Source: a virus. Taken from it: a DNA stretch of 39,902 bases. The position numbers and the translations under genes are program-made. How positions within the stretch are numbered: the first letter of the stretch is position 1; each line of letters starts with the position of its first letter. The notes beneath the pieces are model-generated. The model was not told the origin of the DNA. It worked only from the letters and a program-made list of their open reading frames with translations, and made no database searches. Location: the IMG/VR virus record IMGVR_UViG_3300032092_000082, positions 1-39,902 of that record; one strand, written 5' to 3'. Positions 7,720 to 15,183 of this stretch are shown here, piece by piece.

Positions 7720-7934
7720 GCCACATTGACGCCCTGCTCGACGCCGAGTTGCGATTTGAGGAGACCGGCTACGGCACCTGGGATCTCACCGCCGACGGAT
7801 CAACCCTGCTGCGTATTGAGCAGGACGACGAGGGAAAGAGGGCTTACCTCTGGGTGTACGGGGTACCGGACAGGCCCATTGCTGGACCGTTCGACATCGA
7901 CCTGAAGAAACTCAAGAAGCGGCTCAGGTCATGA
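7716..7934 (+). CDS. Hypothetical protein, 72 aa
   Basis: ATG 7716 overlaps the previous stop; no strong Shine-Dalgarno, so probably translated by coupling. Small acidic protein with a basic C-terminus (LKKLKKRLRS). Its stop overlaps the methyltransferase start, so the two may be co-translated. No known domain. Confidence 0.7.
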   Translation: MSHIDALLDAELRFEETGYGTWDLTADGSTLLRIEQDDEGKRAYLWVYGVPDRPIAGPFDIDLKKLKKRLRS

Positions 7935-8914
7935 AGTACGCATCCACGTTCGCTGGGATCGGCGGCTTCGACCTCGGCTTTGATCGAGCGGGGATGCAGC
8001 CGACCGTCCAAATCGAGATCGACGACAACTGCCAGAAGGTGCTGAGCCGCCACTGGCCCACAACACCGAAGGCAGGTGACATCTGTGACGTCAGCGGAAC
8101 CGATCTGGGAGAGCCCGACCTCATCTGCGGAGGCTTCCCCTGTCAAGACCTCTCCATCGCTGCGCCTCATCGGAAGGGACTCGCCGGAAGCCGGTCTGGC
8201 CTCTACTACGAGTTCACCCGTCTTGTCGACGAACACCTCAGGCTCGTCGACGCCAGCAAGCCCCGATGGACAGTCCTCGAAAACACCGAAGGGCTTCTCA
8301 AGAGTAACGGGGGACGGGACATGGCCGCCGTCGTCCGTGGTCTGGAAGAGCTCGGGTATGGGTGGGCCTACCGAGTGGTGGACGGGCGACACCTCGGCAC
8401 GACCCAGCGACGCCGTCGAGTGCTCGTGGTCGGACATCGTGGAGGAGACCCCCGACCCGCATGGGAAGTTCTGGGTGACGAAGGAGCAGGCAGCCAAGCT
8501 ACTGGAGCGCATCAAGTCGGCCGGTCCTCGAATGGACCCCGGCCTGTACCGAGCCCTGTCCAAACTGCTGGAACCGTAGTCTGGCGAAAGAGCGCCCGAG
8601 CCCGCGCCTCACTGGCTAAGGGCGGCTATGAGACGTGGAAGCCGGATGGCGACGCCAACACCCTCACCGGGTTCGACGGCGGTGGGCCCCTCCGGCAGAC
8701 GCACTTGATCGCTCAGGGCGGCGGACTCCGCACCCTGACGCTCACGGAATGGGAGCGCCTCCAGGGCTTCCCAGATGGATGGACCAAAGACGCGCCGGAT
8801 AGCGCCAGGTACACGCAACTCGGGAACGCCGTTGCTGTGCCGATGGGCGAGTGGCTGGGCCGACGACTGATGGCAGTCGAGGCAACCGTGCCAATGATCC
8901 GAACGACCGTCTGA
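7931..8914 (+). CDS. dcm: DNA (cytosine-5) methyltransferase
   Basis: Transfers methyl from S-adenosylmethionine to C5 of cytosine, probably protecting phage DNA from restriction. 327 aa, with the family motifs in order: I FAGIGGFDLGF (7-17), IV GGFPCQDLS (67-75) with nucleophile Cys71, VI ENTEG (117-121; usually ENV), VIII QRRRRV (159-164), and IX/X LTEWERLQGFPDGWT and QLGNAVAVP near the C-terminus. The target-recognition region between VIII and IX is short and overlaps another ORF in the +1 frame. No partner restriction enzyme is adjacent, so it looks like an orphan methylase. Starts at ATG 7931, overlapping the previous stop. Confidence 0.93.
   Translation: MKYASTFAGIGGFDLGFDRAGMQPTVQIEIDDNCQKVLSRHWPTTPKAGDICDVSGTDLGEPDLICGGFPCQDLSIAAPHRKGLAGSRSGLYYEFTRLVDEHLRLVDASKPRWTVLENTEGLLKSNGGRDMAAVVRGLEELGYGWAYRVVDGRHLGTTQRRRRVLVVGHRGGDPRPAWEVLGDEGAGSQATGAHQVGRSSNGPRPVPSPVQTAGTVVWRKSARARASLAKGGYETWKPDGDANTLTGFDGGGPLRQTHLIAQGGGLRTLTLTEWERLQGFPDGWTKDAPDSARYTQLGNAVAVPMGEWLGRRLMAVEATVPMIRTTV
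8076..8579 (+). CDS. Overlapping +1-frame ORF nested in the methyltransferase
   Basis: An open frame of 167 codons lies wholly inside the methyltransferase gene, shifted by +1. The first half is Ser/Pro/Thr-rich and looks like an out-of-frame product. The last ~70 residues look like a real domain: SSGMGGPTEWW, then SDAVECSWSDIVEETPDP, then a basic helical segment FWVTKEQAAKLLERIKSAG and a clean stop. From memory, phage ORFs with the pattern CSLSDxLE followed by LSxxAxxGILRRAxxRG occur next to or within phage cytosine methylase genes. The true start is uncertain: GTG 8076 is the first in frame, and no clear Shine-Dalgarno is visible. Function unknown. It could be a non-expressed shadow. Confidence 0.45.
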   Translation: MTSVTSAEPIWESPTSSAEASPVKTSPSLRLIGRDSPEAGLASTTSSPVLSTNTSGSSTPASPDGQSSKTPKGFSRVTGDGTWPPSSVVWKSSGMGGPTEWWTGDTSARPSDAVECSWSDIVEETPDPHGKFWVTKEQAAKLLERIKSAGPRMDPGLYRALSKLLEP

Positions 8915-8924
8915 AGGGATCGCC

Positions 8925-9122
8925 ATGCCCAAGTTCGAGATCGACGTGAAGACGAACTTCCATCGCAGGTACGTGGTGGAAGCGGACACCAGCGAAGCCG
9001 CTATCACAGCGGCGCGCCAGCTGTTCGATGAGCGAAACGACGACGCCAGTCTCCCCGAGGGCCTTCTGTCCTGGGAGTACGCCGAGGACCCGGAGTTCAC
9101 CGACTTCGGGCTTGTTCCCTAA
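8925..9122 (+). CDS. Hypothetical protein, 65 aa
   Basis: ATG 8925 with AAGGGAT upstream. Begins FEIDVKTNFHRRYVVEADTSEAAITAARQ, a strand-strand-helix pattern often seen in tiny phage proteins that carry a RRYxVEAxxxEEA element. Acidic C-terminus. No function recognised. Confidence 0.72.
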   Translation: MPKFEIDVKTNFHRRYVVEADTSEAAITAARQLFDERNDDASLPEGLLSWEYAEDPEFTDFGLVP

Positions 9123-9131
9123 GGAGTGCCA

Positions 9132-9764
9132 GTGGCAACCGCTAAGAAGACCGCAAAGAAGGCTCCGGCGAAGAAGGTCGCAGCGAAGACGCCCGATCGC
9201 CCCGCCCGACGCCCCGAGGTCAAGAACAGCTACGGGGAGTACGACGCCTACTACCTCAACCAGTCTAACAAGAGGAAGATGCCCAAGCGCTCGCGTGTGT
9301 CCGTCAGTCAGACGCTTCGCAAGCACAGCACCCTGGCCGGCATCACTGAGTCGGTGCAGGCATTCGCCAAGAAGCATGGTGTTGCCGCCTCCCAGGTTCG
9401 CCTTTCGGTGAACCGCTGGGACCAGGGCATTACCGCCAGTGCAGCTCGCGATGAGACGGATGAGGAGTTCGGCCGTCGCGTCAAGGAGGTCGAGCGGTTC
9501 AACAAGGCCCTTGACGCCTACCGGGCCGACAGGAGCGCCCAGCACGCTTGGGATGCCCAGCGCGAGCGCGAGCTCAACGAGGAGCGCAAGCAGCGAGAGG
9601 CCGACCTGAAGGCCCGCGCAGAGGCGGCGGCGTACAAGGATCTTGCGAAGCAGGTCCGAGACAAGATCAGCCAGGACGCCGCACTCATGGCGAGACTCGC
9701 GAACGAGGCGCTTTCGGACGAGAAGTTCGTCGCCACCCTTCGCTCCAGGTTCACGATCCAGTGA
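9132..9764 (+). CDS. Protein with histone-H1-like basic tail and coiled coil
   Basis: 210 aa. GTG 9132 is chosen over GTG 9126 because the AAGGAG at 9121-9126 overlaps the earlier codon. The N-terminus is AKKTAKKAPAKKVAAK, a Lys/Ala/Pro repeat like the C-terminal tails of actinobacterial histone-like proteins and likely to bind nucleic acid. A small middle segment (LRKHSTLAGITESVQAFAKKHG) may be a compact helical domain. The remainder is a long charged coiled coil rich in Arg, Glu and Ala. A DNA-bridging or scaffold role is plausible, but only inferred. Confidence 0.75.
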   Translation: MATAKKTAKKAPAKKVAAKTPDRPARRPEVKNSYGEYDAYYLNQSNKRKMPKRSRVSVSQTLRKHSTLAGITESVQAFAKKHGVAASQVRLSVNRWDQGITASAARDETDEEFGRRVKEVERFNKALDAYRADRSAQHAWDAQRERELNEERKQREADLKARAEAAAYKDLAKQVRDKISQDAALMARLANEALSDEKFVATLRSRFTIQ

Positions 9765-9997
9765 GCGTCATGACTCGGAGCATGCGGGGCTCGGGCATCT
9801 ACACCGAGGTTCGACACACCCCGTCAGTGACGTGCGATGAGTGCGGCTGGTCCGGCGACATGGATGTCGTGTGGGACGACTACGACATCGGGCACTTCGA
9901 GTGTCCGGAGTGCTCCGAGGAGTCGGTCATTGAGCCCCCCGAGCCAGATCCCGACGAGGCCTACGAGCGGCTACGAGAGCAGAGGATGTGGGGATAG
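9761..9997 (+). CDS. Zinc-ribbon protein, 78 aa
   Basis: GTG 9761 overlaps the previous stop (GTGA); ATG 9770 in the same frame is an alternative start. Two knuckles, CDECGW and CPECSE, 22 residues apart form a classic four-Cys zinc ribbon, followed by an acidic tail. Such miniproteins bind nucleic acids or proteins. No specific family was recognised. Confidence 0.75.
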   Translation: MSVMTRSMRGSGIYTEVRHTPSVTCDECGWSGDMDVVWDDYDIGHFECPECSEESVIEPPEPDPDEAYERLREQRMWG

Positions 9998-9999
9998 CG

Positions 10000-10758
10000 A
10001 TGGACAAGATCACGATTCGCGTAAAGGAAGGCCCGGTCGGTAGCGAGACCCCCTGGGCCGAGATCGAGGGCGGCGTCGCGACACTCAAGAACGACTGCTG
10101 GTTCGTCCGCCTTGGGCACGGCGACAAGGTTCGAGTGGAGAAGGACGGCGACGACTGCTACCAAGTCGTCGAACTGCTTGAGCGGAACCCTGAGTCGTAC
10201 TCCTGGCAGGTTCTACTGATTACCGAGGAGGAGGTCGAGTCTGGCTCCTTCCCGGATGAGATGGAGAGTCGCGGCCGGTGGGTCACCTTCGAGCACGACC
10301 TCGAGCAGGCGCTTGCTCCGATCCAGTTCAGCGCTGAGGGCGGCCACTCGATCGGACCCGGCCTCTTCACGCTGTCCATCGAAGGCGCTTTCACCGCAGA
10401 CGAGGTCATGGAGATCGACGAGCACATCCACAACCTGGCAACCGAGCACCGCATCACCGCCTATGCGTGGACGTCTCCGGACGATGACCTCGGAGCCGAG
10501 GAGATCCTGGAGGACATCGAGTTCTCACTGTTCGAGGGCCTGCCCAGGACGAACACGACCTACCGGGCAGCGGACGACAACTTCTGGCCCCCGGACCCCA
10601 AGTTCCGCCAGTGGGTTCAGGAGCTCGCCGACACGGATCCGCGAGTCGCCAAGGACCTGGAGGCCATTCGGTACGACCGCGTGGTGACTCTGATCCAGCG
10701 AATGATGACGCCGCCCGAGGACCTGGTTCCCCTCGACGGCCCGATCTGGGAGGACTGA
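10000..10758 (+). CDS. Hypothetical protein with DUF4265-like opening, 252 aa
   Basis: ATG 10000 is preferred to GTG 9988, which would extend into the previous gene. The first ~60 residues (KITIRVKEGPVGSETPWAEI, VRLGHGDKVRVEKDGD) vaguely recall DUF4265-like proteins, but the match is weak. The middle, FTLSIEGAFTADEVMEIDEH, and the acidic C-terminal part have no clear motif. No membrane segment. Coupled to the next gene by a TGATG overlap. Confidence 0.72.
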   Translation: MDKITIRVKEGPVGSETPWAEIEGGVATLKNDCWFVRLGHGDKVRVEKDGDDCYQVVELLERNPESYSWQVLLITEEEVESGSFPDEMESRGRWVTFEHDLEQALAPIQFSAEGGHSIGPGLFTLSIEGAFTADEVMEIDEHIHNLATEHRITAYAWTSPDDDLGAEEILEDIEFSLFEGLPRTNTTYRAADDNFWPPDPKFRQWVQELADTDPRVAKDLEAIRYDRVVTLIQRMMTPPEDLVPLDGPIWED

Positions 10759-11024
10759 TGGCACGCACATTCACGGTCCAGACCTGGGAGCCGGAGTGGG
10801 TTCCCTACACCTGGGTTGTCGAGGTCGACGACGACTCTCTGAGTGACGAGGAGGCGAAGGAAGTCGCCAGGTCGCTGGAGAAGGTTGTGGTCGTCACCCG
10901 CACGCCCTTCGTTGGAAACACCGACATCGAGGGCTCTCTCGAGCGCGAGATCGTGAGCGTCGAGGAGGGCAACACGCTCTCCGAGCAGTTGGAGGAGGAG
11001 GGCCTTGTCCTCAACATCGACTGA
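10758..11024 (+). CDS. Hypothetical acidic protein, 88 aa
   Basis: ATG 10758 overlaps the previous stop. Two strands (TFTVQTWEPEWVPYTWVVEV) followed by acidic helices. The Shine-Dalgarno for the next gene lies within its 3' end. No known family. Confidence 0.68.
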   Translation: MARTFTVQTWEPEWVPYTWVVEVDDDSLSDEEAKEVARSLEKVVVVTRTPFVGNTDIEGSLEREIVSVEEGNTLSEQLEEEGLVLNID

Positions 11025-11199
11025 CGAAGAGCTGTACGGCTGCGACAACTGCGACGGGGAGTTCCCCGAGGAGGACATGGCAACGCTCGGCGGGGACCGA
11101 TACATCGAGGGCTTCGCGCCCACCGCCGTACCCGCCGTCTGCAACAAGTGCCAGGACGAATACGTGGCCCAGTTCGCATACCTAAGGAGGGCTCGATGA
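11005..11199 (+). CDS. Zinc-ribbon protein, 64 aa, TTG start
   Basis: The TTG at 11005 is supported by GGAGGAGG at 10991-10998. Two knuckles, CDNCDGEFPEEDM and CNKCQDEYV, form a four-Cys metal site spaced ~31 residues apart, a treble-clef or zinc-ribbon arrangement. It overlaps the previous gene by 20 nt and the next by 4 nt. Function unknown. Confidence 0.7.
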   Translation: MSSTSTDEELYGCDNCDGEFPEEDMATLGGDRYIEGFAPTAVPAVCNKCQDEYVAQFAYLRRAR

Positions 11200-11687
11200 C
11201 CGAGCTTCTAACTGATCGCCCGAAGGAGGGCGACGACGACTTCATCAACCCGACGCAGGAGTCTGACGGGCGTCCGAAGATCCACGCCAAGCACCTGAGC
11301 CTGATGGTCACGGCAGGGACCGAGGATCGCGATCGCACGATCGAGGAGTTCTACGCCGAGGTCAAGGCGGCGATCAGCACGATCGCCAGGGCGAAGCGAG
11401 TCACCCTCGCATCGCACTACTACATCCTCGACGGGAAGGTCTGCTTGCCGGCCGACTACGACCCGGAGACGCAGGACCGCAAGCCGGGAACTCACCCCCC
11501 GTCGTGGGCCGGTGGCCCCGCCCCCGAGCGAGCCGTGCGAGAGAGCTCCCTTGCGGGAATCGGCACTCCACCCTCGTCAGTCCGTGACAGCAAGCGGAAG
11601 AAGAAGGACGACACCGCCACCAAGGTCGACGCAGGCCTGAAGGCAGTCGAAGAAGCCATCACCCAAGCCAAGGAGGCTGCACAGTGA
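11196..11687 (+). CDS. Hypothetical protein, 163 aa
   Basis: ATG 11196 behind AAGGAGGG. The N-terminus is polar; the middle contains IEEFYAEVKAAISTIARAKRVTLASHYYILDGKVCLP; the C-terminal third is Lys-rich and probably disordered before a final helix. No recognised motif. Its 3' end overlaps the GTG of the next gene. Confidence 0.73.
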   Translation: MTELLTDRPKEGDDDFINPTQESDGRPKIHAKHLSLMVTAGTEDRDRTIEEFYAEVKAAISTIARAKRVTLASHYYILDGKVCLPADYDPETQDRKPGTHPPSWAGGPAPERAVRESSLAGIGTPPSSVRDSKRKKKDDTATKVDAGLKAVEEAITQAKEAAQ

Positions 11688-12001
11688 GTGACCTTGAGGA
11701 CCTCGAGCCGATCCCCGTTGACGAGTTGCCGACCATCGGTCCCTGGCAGGTTCGCCTGACCATCAACTGCGAGTACGCCGAGTCTCCGGCGGATGCGGTT
11801 CGAGAGTTCATTGACTCAACCAACGAACTCGGCATCGCCACGTTCATGTTCCGCGTCGTTCACGAGGAGACCGGCCAGACGTACTTCGTCGAAGAGGGGC
11901 GCACCTACTCCATGGAGCAGCTCCAGTCTTTCATCGAGGACGCCAACCTCGACGGGGACGACGACGATGACGACGACGAGGACGAGGGCGACGATGCCTA
12001 A
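11684..12001 (+). CDS. Hypothetical protein with poly-Asp tail, 105 aa
   Basis: GTG 11684 overlaps the previous stop. The folded part has a beta-alpha pattern (WQVRLTINCEYAESPADAVREFID and ATFMFRVVHEETGQTYFVEE). The last ~17 residues are almost entirely Asp/Glu. Such acidic tails can mimic DNA or bind basic proteins, but no anti-host function is demonstrated here. The tail codons overlap the next ATG. Confidence 0.72.
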   Translation: MSDLEDLEPIPVDELPTIGPWQVRLTINCEYAESPADAVREFIDSTNELGIATFMFRVVHEETGQTYFVEEGRTYSMEQLQSFIEDANLDGDDDDDDDEDEGDDA

Positions 12002-12527
12002 CTGGTGCTGGAATCGACTGGCAATCACCGGCCCGGAGGAGACCGTCGCCGAGGCGCTGGAAAGCGTGGCTGCCGAAGCAACTCCTGACACCCGTCTGGA
12101 TCCGGAGTTCGGTACCACGGTCTCCCCGTCGGCACTCTCGCTCGAGAAGATCAAGCCGACACCGGAGGACCTCGTAGGCAGCAAGACCGATCCCATGGCG
12201 CCCTTCGAGCTGCTTTACAACGAGCCTGGGCCAGGTCAGGCCGACGACTGGTACACGTGGCGGGTTCGCAACTGGGGCACCAAGTGGGACGTCGACGCCG
12301 AGATCGAGAAGCGGGAGCCGGGCGAGGCGCATCTGGCGTTCGATAGCGCCTGGTCTCCTCCAGTGCCGGCCGTAGTCGCCCTCTCGGAGCGGTTCCCCGA
12401 CCTGGAGTTCCTGCTGACTTTCGACGAACCCGGGAACGACTTCGCCGGGCATCGGCTCATTCAGCGTGGAGCCATCATCGAAGCGGTGGACACCAACTCT
12501 CCGCAGAACCATGAAGAGGAGCCGTGA
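11994..12527 (+). CDS. Api92/YubB-like ferredoxin-fold protein
   Basis: 177 aa. Starts MPNWCWNRLAITG, the characteristic opening of the Api92/YubB family (DUF1281-type, ferredoxin-like fold), and continues with the family's NWGTKWDVDAEI and FDSAWSPPVPAV blocks. The family is common on phages and conjugative plasmids; its biochemical role is not established. ATG 11994 is internal to a longer open frame and overlaps the end of the previous gene by 8 nt. Assignment is confident at family level. Confidence 0.87.
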   Translation: MPNWCWNRLAITGPEETVAEALESVAAEATPDTRLDPEFGTTVSPSALSLEKIKPTPEDLVGSKTDPMAPFELLYNEPGPGQADDWYTWRVRNWGTKWDVDAEIEKREPGEAHLAFDSAWSPPVPAVVALSERFPDLEFLLTFDEPGNDFAGHRLIQRGAIIEAVDTNSPQNHEEEP

Positions 12528-12853
12528 TCGAGATTACCGTCTGTTGGACTCACGTCCGACAGATCGACGAGGGTATTCCGATGCTGGCTGGCATCGCCGG
12601 GGAATGGAAGCCGGAGTGGAAGAGCTCGAAGGCAACCTTCCTTTACCCGTGGGAGCGGGACGAGACCTCGCTGCTTGAGGCCTTGTTCGTCGCCACCAAC
12701 ACCTACGGGGCCTACGAGAGTGGACTCTGGTCGGCGATCGAGCCACTCCTCCCCACAGATCGTGACCACACCTCACTGTCCGTCGGGGACTCAGTGATTC
12801 TGGACGGGCGCACGTTTGTCTGTGCGCCGCTTGGTTGGAAGGAGGCCGAGTGA
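12524..12853 (+). CDS. Hypothetical protein with YodL-like C-terminus
   Basis: 109 aa. GTG 12524 follows GAGGAG at 12514-12519. The C-terminal block DHTSLSVGDSVILDGRTF followed by CAPLGW matches, from memory, a motif common in small phage and plasmid proteins, sometimes annotated YodL-like. Function unknown. Trp-rich N-terminal half. Overlaps the next GTG by 4 nt. Confidence 0.75.
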   Translation: MIEITVCWTHVRQIDEGIPMLAGIAGEWKPEWKSSKATFLYPWERDETSLLEALFVATNTYGAYESGLWSAIEPLLPTDRDHTSLSVGDSVILDGRTFVCAPLGWKEAE

Positions 12854-13176
12854 ACATCGACGACATCGTTCGCCACATCACGGCGAACTGCGACGACGAC
12901 GACCTGGACGTGATTGAGGGTGCCATCTCGGCCCGCAAGGACATCCTCGTCACGATGACCCGAGCAACACTCCGCACAGGAACTGCGGTCATCATCGCCG
13001 GAGACCTGCGACCCAAGTACCTCCAGGGCCTCGCCGGCAAGGTGGTGAAGATCAGCAAGACCAGGGCCGACGTTGAGATCACCAACGGCCAGGAGATGCG
13101 AGCCCTACACCCCAGGTACTTCCGTCACGACGGAGTTCTGCCGGGTGTCCCGATCTCCTGCCTGAAGGTCCTCTGA
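12850..13176 (+). CDS. Hypothetical protein, possible KOW/SH3-like fold
   Basis: 108 aa. GTG 12850 with GGAGG at 12841-12845. An N-terminal helical part is followed by TGTAVIIAGDLRPKYLQGLAGKVVKISKTRADVEI, a pattern compatible with a small KOW-like barrel that binds RNA or ribosomes. That reading rests on pattern only. Overlaps the next start by TGATG. Confidence 0.7.
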   Translation: MNIDDIVRHITANCDDDDLDVIEGAISARKDILVTMTRATLRTGTAVIIAGDLRPKYLQGLAGKVVKISKTRADVEITNGQEMRALHPRYFRHDGVLPGVPISCLKVL

Positions 13177-13511
13177 TGACGACCGGGACGGTCGAAGCGA
13201 CCTTACTGTCGGAGCGATTCCACACGCGGCCGAACCTCCGGTTCGCAGAGATTGTGGTCCGGCACGAGGACTACCCGATCCGCGCCATCGTTACAGACCA
13301 TCCCCACCAGGCGGCTCACGTCGCAGTGTGGACACCGTCTGGATGGCAGACCATTCTCACTCGCGAGAGCTTTGAGCTTCAGATTGATGGCAACGGTAGC
13401 TCTAGGGCGTTCCCGCTCTTCTCTGAGTGGAAGGACGTTGCCCTGCGAGACTGTCGGACACTCATCGACGAGGCAACGGCGATCCTTGGCCTCGGGCCGG
13501 TGTGGGAATGA
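13176..13511 (+). CDS. Hypothetical protein, 111 aa
   Basis: ATG 13176 overlaps the previous stop. Alternating strands (FAEIVVRHEDYPIRAIVTD, AAHVAVWTPSGWQTIL) precede a C-terminal helix. No motif or Cys cluster. Overlaps the next gene as ATGA. Confidence 0.7.
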   Translation: MTTGTVEATLLSERFHTRPNLRFAEIVVRHEDYPIRAIVTDHPHQAAHVAVWTPSGWQTILTRESFELQIDGNGSSRAFPLFSEWKDVALRDCRTLIDEATAILGLGPVWE

Positions 13512-13777
13512 GCGACGAGCGACTTCCTGAGGGGTACCGATGGGCAGATGGCGAGTGGGAGGTCGAGGTACTCCGCGACCACCCCGAGTCTCGATGGATC
13601 GCCGATGGATCGCCCGAGGGTGGAATGAGCCTGGCTCTGCCCATTCAGCCTCGTGGCGACCACTCATTCGTTGTCACCGTCAAGGGATGTGAGCGGAGGC
13701 AGGCCGAGCAGGTCATTGCCGAGCGACTGTCCTACGACGAGGACTACGGCTTCCCGTACGAGGTGACCTATGAGTGA
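13508..13777 (+). CDS. Hypothetical protein, 89 aa
   Basis: ATG 13508 overlaps the previous stop. Begins MSDERLPEGYRWADGEWEVEV, followed by strands and a helix (RRQAEQVIAERLSYDEDYG). No recognised family. Overlaps the next gene by 8 nt; the GAGGTGA at its 3' end serves the next ATG. Confidence 0.7.
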   Translation: MSDERLPEGYRWADGEWEVEVLRDHPESRWIADGSPEGGMSLALPIQPRGDHSFVVTVKGCERRQAEQVIAERLSYDEDYGFPYEVTYE

Positions 13778-14129
13778 CTACACGGCAACCGCAGGAAGGG
13801 TGACTGTCACCCTCACCGACATCGGCGAGGGCCTCTCGGGCGACTACGACCCGAAAGACCCCAATGATGTGCCGCTCTACCGGGCGGATGTCTTCCATGA
13901 CATCGGTGCCGATCTCGACCTGGAGGACGGAGACAGCGAGTCCTTCTGCACCTGTATTCGTAGCGACCTGACCGACTTCGACTATCAGGCGCTCGTCCAG
14001 AAGGCGGCCGAGTTTGCCGCCGCATGGGTAGAGGAGCATGGCTCGACCCGAGGTGCCGCAGCGCGACTGTCCTGGTGGACCGAGTCGACGACGACTAGCC
14101 CGTTTGACAAGATCGAGGAGGAAGCGTGA
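13770..14129 (+). CDS. Hypothetical acidic protein, 119 aa
   Basis: ATG 13770 behind GAGGTGA. Strands at the N-terminus (GRVTVTLTDIGEGLSGDYD), a beta hairpin with FCTCI, then a helix YQALVQKAAEFAAAWVEEHG. No known motif. The GAGGAGG at its 3' end serves the next GTG. Confidence 0.7.
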   Translation: MSDYTATAGRVTVTLTDIGEGLSGDYDPKDPNDVPLYRADVFHDIGADLDLEDGDSESFCTCIRSDLTDFDYQALVQKAAEFAAAWVEEHGSTRGAAARLSWWTESTTTSPFDKIEEEA

Positions 14130-14467
14130 CGAGCACCATCGTCTACGTCCCCAAGAGCGAAGAGGTGCAGGCAAGGATCGCCCCTGGATCCGGGATCGTC
14201 TGCGCCGAGACGGATAAGCCCTACCGGATGCTCTACTTCGAGGGCAACATCTACAACGCGGTGAACATCCGGACGTTCGCCGACAAGGTCCTCATTGCCG
14301 CTGGGCGAGAGGCCGAGAACTACCCGACGGTCGCCAAGTACCTGGTCGACCCGGCAGAGGTTGAGGAGGTCGGCACTTTCGACGGCCACTCAATCACGGT
14401 GACCAACGAAGATGCGCTGCGTGAGTGGATCGGAGACTTCGACCCCTCCGAGCTGGAGACGTCTTGA
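14126..14467 (+). CDS. Hypothetical protein, 113 aa
   Basis: GTG 14126 behind GAGGAGG. Compact alpha/beta protein (STIVYVPKSEEVQARI, MLYFEGNIYNAVN). No Cys cluster, membrane segment or catalytic motif. Its stop overlaps the TTG start of the helix-turn-helix protein, which suggests coupled translation. Confidence 0.7.
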   Translation: MTSTIVYVPKSEEVQARIAPGSGIVCAETDKPYRMLYFEGNIYNAVNIRTFADKVLIAAGREAENYPTVAKYLVDPAEVEEVGTFDGHSITVTNEDALREWIGDFDPSELETS

Positions 14468-15153
14468 GCCTTTCTCAGCCTTCTCTTAGGGACCAAGAGA
14501 TGGTCCAGCGGCGGCGAGGCGGCGAGACACTGGGCGAGTTGGGGGCCTGTTACGGAATCACCCGCGAGCGGGTTCGGCAGATCGTTGACCGAATCGACCC
14601 CTCCGCCAACAAAGAGGCAAAGCGTGGGCGAAGGGCCGCTCGAGAGGCGAAGTTGAGGGAGAAGGCTCAGAGGATTGCAGAGGCCTCCTACGAGGCGAAT
14701 CCCCGAACCCTCTACAAGCCCGGCTCTCAGTACGCGACCGTCTGGACTAACGAGGCGATGCTGGCCGCGCTTCGCAACCTCGCAAGCGAACTGGGCGAGA
14801 CTCCATCAAGCAAGCGAATCAACGCGCAGCCTTCTGAACGGATCCCTACCGCAGCGATGTTCTACAGGCGGTTCGGGTCACTGAGGAAGGCGCAGGAGCT
14901 TGCCGGCCTAGTACCCAACGAGCGACTCCGGCGAACATACGTGAAGACGTATCCGAAGGAAGATGTTGTTCGGTTCATGGTCGAGTACATCCTCTGGGCT
15001 CAAGCGGCGGGAGTCGCCAGCAGCGCCAGGAACTACGACACCTGGTACGGGATGGACAAGGCATCCCGGCCCTCGATCGGAACCATCAGGAACCGCATGA
15101 ACTGGAACGATGCAAAGCGACTCGCTATTGAGTCCATTCAGGTGAGCAACTAG
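14464..15153 (+). CDS. DNA-binding protein: sigma-region-4-like HTH plus HEAR-type repeats
   Basis: 229 aa, TTG 14464 (GTGA-like overlap with the previous stop); an internal ATG at about residue 13 is an alternative. The N-terminus contains TLGELGACYGITRERVRQIV, the helix-turn-helix signature of sigma-70 region 4. A basic linker follows. Then come two modules resembling homing-endonuclease-associated repeats: ALRNLASELGETPSSKRI to YRRFGSLRKAQELAGL, and VRFMVEYILWAQAAGVASS to IRNRMNWNDAKRLA. No HNH or GIY-YIG nuclease motif is present. It may be a transcription regulator or a nuclease-derived DNA-binding protein. It is followed by its own downstream promoter region at 15128. Confidence 0.75.
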   Translation: MSLSQPSLRDQEMVQRRRGGETLGELGACYGITRERVRQIVDRIDPSANKEAKRGRRAAREAKLREKAQRIAEASYEANPRTLYKPGSQYATVWTNEAMLAALRNLASELGETPSSKRINAQPSERIPTAAMFYRRFGSLRKAQELAGLVPNERLRRTYVKTYPKEDVVRFMVEYILWAQAAGVASSARNYDTWYGMDKASRPSIGTIRNRMNWNDAKRLAIESIQVSN

Positions 15154-15156
15154 AAT
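15128..15156 (+). promoter_or_regulatory. Sigma-70-type promoter before the DUF6744-like gene
   Basis: TTGAGT (15128-15133), 17-nt spacer, TAGAAT (15151-15156). The spacing is ideal and the -10 matches the consensus at 5 of 6 positions. It lies at the 3' end of the helix-turn-helix gene and directly upstream of the leader at 15167. Transcription would start near 15163. Confidence 0.65.
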
Positions 15157-15166
15157 CACCGCACGA

Positions 15167-15181
15167 GGCCCAAAGGAGGCT
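15167..15181 (+). promoter_or_regulatory. Start-associated GGCC-N7-GGCT leader, copy 4
   Basis: GGCC, CAAAGGA, GGCT, preceded by GCACGA. AAAGGAGG is the Shine-Dalgarno, 4 nt before the GTG at 15184. It lies immediately downstream of the promoter at 15128-15156, so it would be the first RNA transcribed. Confidence 0.58.
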
Positions 15182-15183
15182 CA

